From the NCBI GenBank assembly GCA_003255065.1, contig QAOA01006013.1, positions 1,108,885 through 1,172,884 of the forward strand: a stretch of 64,000 nucleotides of DNA, read 5' to 3'. Shown piece by piece: positions 21,898 to 33,405 of this stretch. Origin of the DNA: Cercis canadensis. Its lineage: Eukaryota; Streptophyta; Magnoliopsida; Fabales; Fabaceae. The notes beneath the pieces were generated by a model. It had not been told where the DNA came from, ran no database searches, and was given only the letters and a program-made list of their open reading frames with translations. A program made the position numbers and the translations under genes. How positions within the stretch are numbered: position 1 is the stretch's first letter; each line of letters opens with the position of its first letter.

Positions 21898-24800
21898 CTA
21901 TGAAGAGTCAGAATGACTTCGTAGTTTGGGCTTCCCAATGTCTTGCTCGAACTCTTTGCGAGATTCTTCCCACAGCTGGATTTCAATACCCAACTTCTTG
22001 AGCTCGGTAAGGCCACGCTCAACTGCAAAATAGATGAAGACAAGATTTTCAAATCCGAACACGAAGCACAAATTTGCAACACAAAGTCAATGTTTACATA
22101 CTTGTAATATAATGTGAAAATAGTAACATGATTCACCCCCCCTCCCCCCAAGAGAACATGAACTGCTTTTGGGCATTCAGTAATCGCAAAAAGAATTTTC
22201 CATCTCAAACCAATACTAAAACACAAGGTTAACTGACCACAAGATGGATTATAGTGGATAGGAGGAAAGAGATGGAGTATACCATCAACTGCATCATGTG
22301 AAGAAGGAGGGTTGGAATTTTGGTTGATCCAGTACTGCAAACGCTCATCTGCTATGTCTGGTTCTATGCCATGCTTTTTTGCTCTTCTCCAAATATATGT
22401 AAGCCAAGCCTTAAAGAAACATGCCAGACAATAAACCACAAAGTTAACAAGTGCAGAGGATCTGGACAACCGACAAGAACAAACATAAAATACATATTAA
22501 AATGTCTAGAAAAGTTGTAATAATGGACGCTGAGTTCAATGACTATTTGCCTAGGTTTTCTTCCAAGTAACTCGCAGAAACGCATTTTCAACCTTGTTCA
22601 ATCTGATCCAGAGGCCTGAGCCTGAGCAAAGTATATAAGAAATATACAGTTAGGCTTTCTGGGTAGCAAGCGAATTGCTTTGTTCTTTCTTCCTTATCCC
22701 TTTTGGCCCCACTCCAAATAACAGATATTGCTAACTTTACAATCAAAGGCTTGCTTCTTGTATTGTCCCCTTTGAGATACAATCAATTAATTCTCCTGGT
22801 TTTTAGCCTTTACTTTTTAGTATTCTTACAAGATTATAACAAACCAGTTAAAACTGGAAGCCTGAATGAGTGGCCTAATGTATTTTCCCTTTTCCTAGAA
22901 GAAGAGCGAGAAGAACAAGGGGGAGGAGATTATCTGTCTAAGAAATAACATGATGAATTAAACTCTTAAGGACAGTAAATCAAAATCTCTATGAAAACAG
23001 ATATACCTGCTTAAATGACACATCTTCAGCCTCCTCCTTGCTCAATTCTGAAAGCAAATGATTTCTCTTTAAACGACATATGAAATATCATTCTTAACAA
23101 AGAAGATGAATTCTTTGAAATGTCATTGTAGTTCATATAATAGCGTCAGTGTGAAGTAAGATAAGTTAGACACATGTGACAATTATAAGGGTGATTACCA
23201 AGGTTGACAAGTACTTTAAGAAAATAAATTAAAAAGAAAAAAAGAGTTGCTCGCGGGCTTGTTCCTGGCAGGCAAGTTGCAAAACAGAGCCGAAGACTCT
23301 ATTAAGCCTCTACCAGCATTTCATCTCAACTTTTTACCATACCATCATGGTACATGTAAAGTGTGATACTGGAACACGGTGAACTTACCAAATGCATCAT
23401 AGTGCCCCTCCGTTGGTATTTTGAAGTCATCTACACCAAAGACCAAGACACAAGGAGAAAGTAAGTCGGAGCCAGAACACTCATTTGACAATTTTTTAAG
23501 AGAATGAGAATAACCCACCGATAATAGGAAATCATCTGAAATTTCCACAATCTTTTACAACTTATCAAATAAAGAATATAAAAATTTATGATTAACGGCT
23601 TCAAAAAAGTAATGACCATATGATACTCGTCATTCTGCACGTAATCAATCTGGATATTTAGCAAGATAAAGAGAAATAACTTATTTGATATTGGTAAAAA
23701 AGTATTTCTTAGATCAGAAAAAACTGAATTTGAAGCACCTAAAGTCAAACTTCTTCACAATACACTGATTGTTTTATGGTCAATATTCAAAATACATATG
23801 TCATATGAAAGATGTCAACTGCATTTGCAGATAAAGTATCACTTTGGGAATTATAAGACTTTGCACCTGAGAAACCAATTTTCAGTGAATTTGGCCGCCT
23901 ATGTTGAGCCATTGCAAGCACCAATGCTTCTTCTACCTTCAAAAGATGTAGAAAAGTGAAGGCTAGTCCCAAGAATCTTATTTTTTTCTCGGCTACTAAG
24001 AACTGCTTCTTTTTTCTCAAAAAAAAAATTCGTGCTAAAGCTATTAAATAATAGTGACAAACTGACAATGCTACTTAAACAGCACGAGTCTTGGATTCAT
24101 TATTTCCACAACTTGTATATTCATAAAAGAATACGCTTGGATCTCAAATTCCAAGATTTCACATAGTTGAGAGATTCTATCAACCCTCGGCTTATTGCTA
24201 GATTAAAGAAAAGATTAGAGAGTAGTCTAGACAAAAAGAATTACATTATCTGAGTAATATTTTAACTGTGATAGAAAGAGAGAAGAGGTGTCATTGAGGT
24301 ACTGTATCGGTGTATCGATTGTGGATAAAAATACAATACATTAGATTTAAATGAGATGTTATACATAGAATCAAAAGCAGATTTAATACCAACTATCCTT
24401 TGGAACAATTTCCTGCAGAGCTCCAATCACCACATATAGCCATTGATCAATTAAATAAATTATACACAATAAAGGACATGAACATCCCTCCAAATTTAAA
24501 GATAAGGATGTGATAGTAACCTTTAGTGAAGCCAATTCCCGCAAACCTTGCTCAACAAAAAGCATGTTCTCAATATTTCCCTCCCCAGAAAGTCCTTTCA
24601 GGTCACATGGATTTTCTGCTTCCTCTAAATCATTGTCAACTGTTTAGAACAAAGACTAAAGAAAGTTAACCACTCAAAAGTTATTGTCAAGAGGTACATA
24701 AAGTAAATTGTAATATGCAGAAAGATGAGGGAAAAAAACAGAATATAAAAAGTGAACAACCAACACAAACAAAAACAAAAAGAGAAACTTCAAAAGTAAT

Positions 24801-27800
24801 GCCACCTGTCTCCTCTTTAGCTTTCTGTCCAGCAGCTAATACAACTTCAACAGGGTTCGGGGCAAAGGAAGACCAGTATTTGGATCGCGCTCCAGCAATC
24901 TCAGCATGAATACCTGCCATATATTCTAGTTTAGTCCGGGTAATTACATCTCCACATTGAATACACAAACTCTGAAAACGCCTTCTGTGCCCTGAAGATT
25001 AGACATGCATGCAGCAATGCTACAAACGTAGAGAGAGAAAATGTTTTCGGATAACCCATACAGACCTTAACAACTTATCCTGAATTATCCTGGGTCAAGA
25101 CGTTTACACTGTTAGATTGCTTAGCATTTAGGCTCAGATCATACATTCGTAAAAAGGAATTTATAATGAAACTATTTGCAGATGGTGCAGGCCTTCAAAT
25201 TTAAACAAAATCAAATAATGATATTTATGTTGAATGGGAAAAAATAATTTACCATGTTGAACACATAATTCCCAATACCGAGCAAGCCAGCACCTCTTTA
25301 AAATGATCTCTTCCTAAGAGAAAAAGCTGAAAATTACTTAACTATGACATAGAGAAGAAAAAAATTGAAATGAAAAATGGTTTATTAGAATTAAAATCTA
25401 ACCAATTCTTCTGGGGTAAGTATCATTCGTTGAGTCATAAGCCGTAGTGAATTCAATTCATTCTCAGTTTCATGCAGCTGCTCCAATGCAGACGTTGCCT
25501 CATCCCTAGCAATCTAATCCAAAATTCAAGAAATGTAAATTAATTACTTGCATAAACACTATGCTACCATCCATTAAAATTGGCAGAAGGATTTAAACAA
25601 AAAGCATAAAACGTACAAGCTAAGTGCTGGATACCTCAGCTTCCGCCCGAAGGGCTGCAACGTCTTGAGTTGTACCTCCATGGGTCTGTGCAGCAACTCT
25701 CAGAGCAGCCTGAAAAAGGGAAACGATTTTCGTATCAATTGCCTAATCACAATTTTTGTGAGAAGCTTCGATGAGTACGATTAGGTCATTTTCCTAATTC
25801 TTTTTCCCTTATTGCGTTCGCTCGGCGATTCTACTTATGATCTCGTAGGTAAGTCATGCAAACGGTTCTCGTTCGTTCATAAATTAAACACAACCTGTTC
25901 AGCATATCCCAACGAAATCATTTTTTCAGATCATAAATATGGTTTAGTTACAATTACGGGAAAGCAATACCAGTTCAGTAAATAAGTTCTGCATCTCTAA
26001 GCTTAAAGGGACATACACTTATAATTTATTAATATTAAGATAGAATATCCCCAATTGAGAGTATATATAATGTCTATGCGTATTCGCTGGCCAATTATAT
26101 GCCAGGAATAGATGTGTTACTACGAGGAACAGAAAATGGAAGCCTGTCCGAGAGAGTGAGAGATGGAGGAGAAGAAGAAAGAGAAGCACCTCTCTTTGCT
26201 GCAGCGCTGCCTCCTTTCTAAAGAATAAAACAAACAACAAGGTTAGAATACAAAACGGACAAGGGAAAATAAACTTAGCTGATTTGTTGCTCTGCTTTAA
26301 GTTCACATTCGCTATGGTCTTGTCTGTCAACGTCAGTTAATTTTTCTAATGCAGACGATAAATTTCTTGGAAAAAAACGCAGAAGCATTAACTTGTAGAT
26401 AAGACTCCTTTGAGTTTTCAATATGTGCATTGAAATGTATGCACATAAACTGTGCAAATCAAACTTAATCTACGAAAGAGTCATTAATTGACAAAATTTA
26501 AAATGATTTAGCAACAGAAAAGTTGATAGAATTTTCATATTTTTAACATTGTCTAAATGGAATGAATTCTAAGCCAACCAAAATTGTTTGTCATTTTCCA
26601 GGAAAACTTTATATCATACCACCGCCAGTGTCAATGCTAAACTTGCCTGCTTAAAAGGCGAGCCTCTAAGGTTGTACCTTCTCCGAGATTAGCAACCTAA
26701 AAGGATATGAAAAGTAAGAAATGAGCAATCCTAATGTTCACATATCGCACCCATACGATTCTAGAATATAGAAAATAGATTTTAATTTTTAGAACTATAC
26801 ATCAACATATCGATATATGATAAGAGACTATGTTTTCAAAATAAAGATTATTCCAAAACCTTCGATTACATGTGCTTGGATGGCACATAAACATCACATG
26901 TATACTAGTGTACTAGATCAACAAAGAAGTAAACATGAGTCAAACTACAAATACACCTTGGCTGCTCCCCGAAATGTAATTACCTGTTGCTCTAGTTGCC
27001 GAGCTCTTGATTCAGCTTCCTCACACCTCTCCTCTGCAAGTCGAAGCTGGGGATACACATAAAAAAAAAAAGGAGTGGCATATATATACAAAATTATTTA
27101 ACATAATGGAAATTGTGCAATTATCTGCTATCTCATACGATATCATCACTTAATCCCGCACAGAAGCAAATCCACATGCACTAAGTTGATTAGATCATAT
27201 ATCCATCACAAATTTATATATTCAATCCAAAAAAAAGAGGCTGTTTTAGCAGTTATCCAAATATAACCCAGCTAAATGTGCTAAGTTAAATTTACATTCT
27301 TTCTATTACAAAGTTACATCTTAAAAAACTCAACTACAATCTCAAAATCACACCACATAAAAGGAGAATGAGCTACTGAGTTTGTTGTATTTGTCTCACC
27401 TTTTCAAGCAAACTTTCATTTTCTTCTTGTAGCATGTCAAGCTGCAAGGAAATTCACATCTCATTAGTTGATTCCTGAAAGTTATGCAAGGCCCAGCCAG
27501 TTGAAGATAACCAAATGTAAGTGTAGTAAAATTGAAGGGTGTTGTAAAATTCACATCTCGTTGTTTGTTTTACTTGTGACATTCAAGCAAAACTGCCAAA
27601 ATATTAAAAGCAAAAATAGTATTAGCTGGAATCCCCATACCTCATCCTCAAGAGCAGTAGCAGGACACAGGTTCATACTTCCTCTTGAGTTCATACTCCC
27701 CATATCAAGTGACAATCTATGTATTCATCAGAAGTGCAGAGGATTAGATATGGAGCATATGCATTAAAGTAATTGTTGGATCTTAATGTCATCCCTAACT

Positions 27801-29298
27801 TTTGTGGCATGTATTTTGAATCAAATCCAAAATGTTGAAAATGATTTATTATCTGGTTTCCTCTACTGTATATTGGAACACAGCAAGCGTATTGATCCAT
27901 TTATGTTGTCAGACAACAGCCTAAATCTAGAAGATAAATTCAGTCTGAATGTTAGACGATAAGAAAGATTCCTCAATGTGTATTCTTGGAAAGGAGTGGT
28001 TAAAGCAAAGAACACGACACCAGCATACCTCTTGTCTTTTCTAATATCCATTGGAACCTCCGAAGGATTAAGAGATGAGGTTGGCCTGAGCGATAAAGGT
28101 ACAGGTGGTACCATGGAAACTGCCTTACCTCCTGCATTAGGACGGGCAGCTGCACGAGCAGATGGAGGTTGATCATTCATATTACTGGGTTGAGGTGACC
28201 GAGTAATTATTATAGTACGAGCAGAGGGAGAGAGTTCCAGAGGTCGGCTGGCTGCCTTTGAACGGGCAGACGGTGGTTGCTCCACATAATTGACAGACAT
28301 AACTGTTTGAGCACCACCAGATGGAGCTCTAGCAGATGGTGATTGTTCAACAGAACTTGCAGAGGAAGATGATCGACCACCTGATGGGGCTTTTGCGGAT
28401 GGAGGTTGCTCTTGAGCAGTACGAAGTGACTAATAGAAACAACATAAAAGAAGTTTCAACTTCCAAGTAAGTCAATTATCACATTCAAAGCGAAGTCAAT
28501 TATGCCTATGGCATTGAAGCCAATTACCACGGGGGACTGCGATCTTGCAGATGGAGTTTGTTCTTGAGCAGTCCTAACTGACTAATAGAAACAACATAGA
28601 ATACAAGTAATATAAGCAAACCAGCAAATACAGATAATCATCTCTAAATGCCATGAAGCTAATTACCATTGGGGACCGTGATCTTGCAGATGGAGTTTGT
28701 TCTTGAGCAGCCCTAACTGACTAATAGAAACAACATATAGGTTTTAGTTTTAGAGTAGTTCATTTCACATTCCAAAGAAATAAGCAATCAAATAAATACT
28801 CATCACAGAGGTCATGAAGCAGATTACCATCGGGGACCGTGATCGTGCAGATGGAGTTTGTTTTTGAGGAGCCCGAACTGACTAATAGGAACAAATTGAA
28901 GTTTCAGGTTTTGAGTAGTTGATTATGTTCAAAAGGAAAATAAGCACTGCAGTTATATAGAAAATCATATCGAAGGCCATGAAGCAAATTACCATGGGAG
29001 ATCGCCCTTGCATTGCTCTTCCACCTGCAAGTCCAATGCCTCCAGTGGCACTAAGCGCATTATAGTCATAAGCAAGGTCGTCCTCATCATCGTCCTCGTC
29101 GGCTGATTGGTGTGCCATAACCTGTGCAAGCCTTTGAGCGGCAGCTTTGGCGGCGGTGTTCTGTGCTCTCCTCACATTCGACGTACCAATAGAACCTGCC
29201 CGCGCATGGCGATTCAGCGGCGACATCATCGGTGAGGATGGCGCCCCTGGCGTACCTGTGTTGCTCCTCTGCCTATCGTACCCTCTCATTCGATCCAT
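21898..29298 (-). CDS. SCD2: SCD2-like coiled-coil membrane-trafficking protein
   Basis: Twenty exons on the minus strand join in frame to 663 residues, from ATG at 29298 ([12 protein letters not shown]) to TAG at 21898. Exons: 28993-29298, 28828-28881, 28667-28720, 28528-28581, 28029-28429, 27641-27716, 27400-27441, 26984-27046, 26647-26696, 26190-26217, 25635-25709, 25403-25513, 25253-25313, 24806-24913, 24521-24624, 23867-23936, 23389-23430, 23007-23047, 22283-22409, 21898-22022. The first 290 residues are disordered, rich in Ser/Pro/Arg, with recurrent PSAR motifs. A coiled coil follows ([13 protein letters not shown], then EAALQQRE) and a conserved C-terminal domain ([49 protein letters not shown]). 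In Arabidopsis SCD2 works with the DENN protein SCD1 in clathrin-linked trafficking and cytokinesis. Intron 9 (26218-26646) starts GCAAGT. The protein is longer than Arabidopsis SCD2 (about 577), partly because of three repeated exons. Confidence 0.93.
28528..28881 (-). repeat. Three tandem 54-bp exons in SCD2
   Basis: Exons 2, 3 and 4 (28828-28881, 28667-28720, 28528-28581) are each 54 bases, begin and end in phase 0, and encode close versions of [18 protein letters not shown]. The flanking intron bases (ATTAG acceptor, GTAAT donor) and a TTGTTTCTATTAG block are also repeated, so the unit of about 150 bases including intron was duplicated. The start of exon 5 ([13 protein letters not shown]) is a fourth, longer relative. 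Confidence 0.9.
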
Positions 29299-30097
29299 CT
29301 CCTAATCAAAAAACAACACAGTGATTTAACAAAATTCATCGTTGTCGATCAAAAAAGAAAAAGAGAGGAATTCAAATATTTGAGGAACACACCGGTGGTT
29401 GATTCAGAAATAAATCAAATTGAACTAACACCGGATTGAAGTATAATATTTTATTTTCTAGTTTTGGGACCTTCTCAAATGGCAATTTATTTCAAATTCA
29501 AAATGTGCTTTCCGTGAAAAAAAATCCAAAAAGTTTCCATTAGTATTTCAATAATCAGAAGTTGGTGGTCTTGAATCGAATTTCGTCGCGGAATTCCGCA
29601 TAATCGTTCCCTAATCGCTAACCAGCATTATCTTTCAGACCCATTAAGCAATTATTGGTATAATTTGTGAAAGTTGAAATGGTGATAAGAAGCTTGACCC
29701 TTGAAGTGTCCTCCTATAGTTGAGGGACGGAGGATCCGTTCGTTAAGGCACAGAGGAGGGAAAGAACACAACACGAAGTTGGAGGAGGTTGTGACGTGGA
29801 TACAGCCACGAACAGTTGGAAAATGTAACGGTCTCCGAACTTCTTGTGATTAATGGGCCTGATGGACCCTTCTGGGCTGTGGCGTTCCTTCCCCTATTGA
29901 CCGTTGAAAGTGAAAATATGTTAAGAAATGGAGAATTACCAAAACAAAAAATTAAGGAAGATTTGTTTCAAAAACAGAAAAGGAAGTGATAACTACCCAA
30001 ACAAAAAATGACCATTTGACATCATATAATTACCACAAGTTAAAAGCTTCAACAAAGTGGTCATTGTCCGTGAGAATCACATAATGACCATTGGTCA
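29299..30097 (-). promoter_or_regulatory. Presumed SCD2 leader and promoter region
   Basis: Sequence upstream of the SCD2 ATG. It contains GGGCC and TGGGCT motifs around 29855-29880, which fit site II elements typical of housekeeping plant promoters. No TATA box stands out. No other gene is visible. Confidence 0.4.
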
Positions 30098-31210
30098 ATT
30101 TTTAGTTTTAGGGTATCACGATTTACGATTTGGATGTTAGGTTTATGGTTTATAGTTCATGGTTTAGGTTTATAGTTCAAGTATAGGTTTTAGGGTTTGA
30201 GTCTAAAGTTTAAGGTTTTAAGATTTAGGGCTTGTAGTTTAGAGTTTAGGTCTTAGGTTCAATGTCTAAAGGTTTACGTTTTGGGATTTAAAGTTAAGAT
30301 TTTGGTGTTTAGAGGTAGGGTTTAGGAATTAAGTTCATAGTTTTAGGGTTTAGGATTTAAGATTACAATTTTAGGGTTTGGGCCTTAGGTTTAGTCTAGG
30401 ATTTTGATTTATAGGGTTTTAGGTTAGGTTTAGCATTTGTATGTTTGGGGTTCATGGTTTGAGGTTTAGAGTTTAAGGCTTTGGGGTTGCAATTTAGGGT
30501 TTAGGGTTTGGCTTCTAGGGTTTTGGTTTTTTTAGGGTTTTGAGTTTTTGGTTTTAGGTTTAGGGGTATGTTCATTGTTTAAGATTTCAAGTGTTGGGTT
30601 TAAAGATAAAGGTTTAGGTTTATGGTTTATGGTTTAGAGTTAAGAGTTTAGGGTTTTAAGTTTGGGTTTAAGATTCAGGGCTTAAGGTTATGTTGAAAGG
30701 TTAAATGTTTAGGGTGTAGGGTAGGGTTTTAGGTTTATGTTACAACTTTTAGGATTTAGGATTTACAATTTAGGATTGAGGGTAAGGTTTCTTAGGTTTA
30801 GGATTTTAGTTTTTATGATTTTTTGTTTTAGGGTTCCTAATTTAGGCTTGAGGGTATATTCATGGTTTAGAGTTTTTGATTTAAAGTTTAGTGTTTGAGG
30901 TTTTTTTTTTCTAAATAGTCTTTTTTTTTTATATCAAATTCAACAATCTTATACAATGCATTATCAAACATAGGGTAGGATTACTACAGACTATATTACA
31001 TGTTATACGGTGGCGTGCTAAACATTGTATAGTAAAAAAATTTATACATGGATTAGTTATACACTATCATATCGCAGAACCCGTATACTATACTATATTA
31101 TCTATATACCTTTATCTTATTACCTATATGGTGTATCAAACAGGACTATAGTGTTTGGGTCTTAGATTCAGAGTTTTAAGGTTTGGATTTAAGGTATAAG
31201 TTTTGTGGTT
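30098..31210. repeat. Degenerate TTTAGGG (telomere-like) tract
   Basis: About 800 bases (30098-30905) plus 31141-31210 are made of GGTTTAGGG, GGTTTAGGT, AGGTTTTAGGG and similar variants on the plus strand. A different AT-rich segment of about 235 bases (30906-31140, rich in TATACTATAC-like steps) interrupts it and may be a small insertion. The MULE at 31221 sits directly at the right edge. No frame is open across it. Confidence 0.75.
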
Positions 31211-31211
31211 T

Positions 31212-31220
31212 AGGTTTTTT
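31212..31220. repeat. Left 9-bp target-site duplication of the MULE
   Basis: AGGTTTTTT directly before the GGCAC terminus, repeated exactly at 37649-37657 directly after GTGCC. A perfect 9-bp duplication is the hallmark of Mutator-superfamily insertion. The low complexity of the sequence slightly weakens the case. Confidence 0.85.
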
Positions 31221-31318
31221 GGCACTTTGACCAAATTAATGTAGTACACAAAGTTATTTACAAATCTATGGTACTTTTAAACATAATTACAAGAATAATG
31301 TAATTTTTTAAAACTGGA
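31221..31318. repeat. Left terminal inverted repeat of the MULE
   Basis: Pairs with 37557-37648 read on the other strand; about 93 bases at roughly 95% identity, then an A-tract and GCTGACAC on both sides. Inside it are the blocks AGTTATTTAC and TAATTACAAGAATAATG. Confidence 0.9.
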
Positions 31319-31350
31319 AAATTAAAAAAANAAAAAAAAAAAAAAAAAAA

Positions 31351-31605
31351 GCTGACACGGGCGGGCGGGGCCCACCGAACATGTCATTAGGTTGGTGGAG
31401 TTTCTTCAAGGGACATGCCATAGGCTGGTGGAGTTTCTTGCGGGCAGGGCCCACCGGACATGCCATTAGGCTGGTGGAGTTTCTTTAAAGAACATGTCAT
31501 TTGGCTGTCGGCACGTCTCCAAAGGACATGTCATTTCTCTGACGGCACGTCTCCAAGGGACATGCCACAACTCTAACGGCGCATCCGTTTTTGTCTTCGT
31601 CCGGC
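31351..31605. repeat. GC-rich subterminal tandem repeats of the MULE
   Basis: Degenerate units around GGACATGCCATTAGGCTGG followed by GGAGTTTCTT are repeated three times, then GGACATGTCATTT with CGGCACGTCTCCAA twice. The region is far richer in G and C than its surroundings. The right end has a matching GC-rich subterminal region at 37360-37530 with GTGGGGCCCACAGCATG. Confidence 0.8.
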
Positions 31606-32024
31606 CTCTGCTCNCAGCTTTTTTACAAAAAAAATTAGCATTTTTTTTACATAAAACATATTTTACATGTTAGTGTTTTTTTGTTTAAAACGCTATATTA
31701 TTTTAACATTTTTTGATAATAACACGTAAGCGTTTTCTAAAAAAAAAAAAAATTACCCATTTTGATAAATAATTTTAAAATTAACCTAAAATCATAATTA
31801 TTTTATTAAACTACATTATTTTTATAAATTTCATTATTGCCAATTATATATTCCTATTATTATTCTAATATTTATTTCCTCATAATAATAACCAACAATT
31901 ATCATTAACCTTATACCACTCCTTATCATTTCTTATCTCCATCTCTCGCTTTCTATTTTTTTATTTCTCTAACGGTGCGTCCGTTTTTGTCTTCCTCCAG
32001 CCTCTGCTCTCATGTGAGTCCCAT

Positions 32025-32785
32025 ATCTATATTTGATGTTCTTGATCACTTTATTGAGATCAAGACGTAATTTTCGTTGTATCACCTCTTAAGGCTTTGT
32101 AGTCTAAGTTTGTGCTTCAACATTATGCATACAGGATTTGGACTTTCATACGTAATCCCTTGTTTTCCATTATATACTCGACCATTGTAATAAATGAATA
32201 TCATCATTTTCCTCCTAAATTTTAAAAAAAAAATATCATATTTTATTTACAATAATATACAATAATCATAAATTTATTAAGCTAAATATAAATTTCAGGT
32301 ACACATTTAGTTATAGTCAGTCATCTATAAAAAAATATCAACTACTAAATATTATCAAGCTAATGATAAAATATAAATTGAATATTATCATATATAATTA
32401 CTATATAAATATTATCATACTTTATTTATACTAATACTATTAAATTAATAACAACAATAATTAAACCNATTGACTATAACTAAATGTGTACCTAAAATTT
32501 ATATTTAGCTTAATAAATTTATGATTATTNTAAATTTATGATTATTGTATATTATTGTAAATAAAATATGATATTTTTTTTAAAAAAAATTTAGGAGGAA
32601 AATGCTGATCTTCATTTATTACAATGGTCGAGTATATAATGGAGAACAAAAGATTACATATGAAAATCCAAATCCTGTATGCATAATGTTGAAGCACAAA
32701 CTTAGACTACAAAGTCTTAAAGAGGTGATACAACGAAAATTATGTCTTGATCCCAATAAAGTGATCAAGAACATCAAATATAGAT
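32025..32785. repeat. Inverted duplication of the mudrA 5' end (hairpin)
   Basis: The left arm 32025-32320 is the reverse complement of the right arm 32470-32785, with high identity and about 150 bases of AT-rich spacer. The right arm holds the promoter-proximal sequence, the mudrA start codon at 32602 and about 60 codons. The left arm holds the same in reverse (minus strand: ATGATATTCATTTATTACAA and on). Two Ns (32467, 32530) fall in or beside the right arm, so the exact join is uncertain. Confidence 0.8.
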
Positions 32786-33405
32786 TTTCTATGTCAGCTA
32801 ACCCCTTATATTATGGTATCCTTGATATCGTGACTGATAATGATATAATGTGTATGTATGAAAGTCACTCACAACATGCCAATCTTGGAACAATAGAGGT
32901 TTTCGTGGAGATTGAAACTACAAAGCATGATGATAGTGATTTTCAGATCGTTGATGATTGTGGGTCAAGTTCCATACCTTGTTCGGTTCAGGTGCATAGT
33001 CAAACAGAATTAGAGAATAACTGCTGTTATCAGCCATATGTTGAGTCATTTGGGTTTCAGTATGGTATGCCTAGTTCAAGTTAAACTTTTCAACCACCAG
33101 ATAGGCATGACTATGATTGTTATGACCAGTGGTTCAATTCAGATATTGGACAGTGGAGAGGCATCAAAGAGCAGAAAACTGATCTAAATATAGAAGGACA
33201 CGAAGATGCACCATTTCTTAATTGTGCTAATTCTCCTATTGATCCTCTAATAGTGTCGAGTGATGATGAAGATTACAATCCAAAAGACGATAATGCATCT
33301 AGTGATGAAGAATATCAACATAGTTTGGATCTGAATGTACAACCAGAGGACGATGATGCATCTAGTGATGAAGAATATCAACATAATTTCGTGACAAATT
33401 CTTGA
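32602..33405 (+). pseudogene. mudrA: Truncated mudrA-type transposase, N-terminal part
   Basis: From ATG at 32602 the frame reads MLIFIYYNGRVYNGEQKITY and then LKHKLRLQSLKEVIQRKL and VFVEIETTK, the ubiquitin-like N-terminal domain of plant MULE transposases (start, ExxK helix, then VEIE strand). An in-frame TAA at 33082 interrupts it, after which the same frame continues with an acidic segment (SSDDEDYNP, then two copies of DDxASSDEEYQH) to a TGA at 33403. The DDE catalytic domain and zinc knuckle that should follow are absent; the sequence runs directly into the tail of the PMD gene on the other strand. The gene cannot make transposase. Its first 180 bases are mirrored in the inverted duplication. 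Confidence 0.82.

Noticed and set aside
30098..31210. True interstitial telomere
   Set aside because: No run of perfect TTTAGGG units; variants dominate and a foreign segment interrupts the tract.
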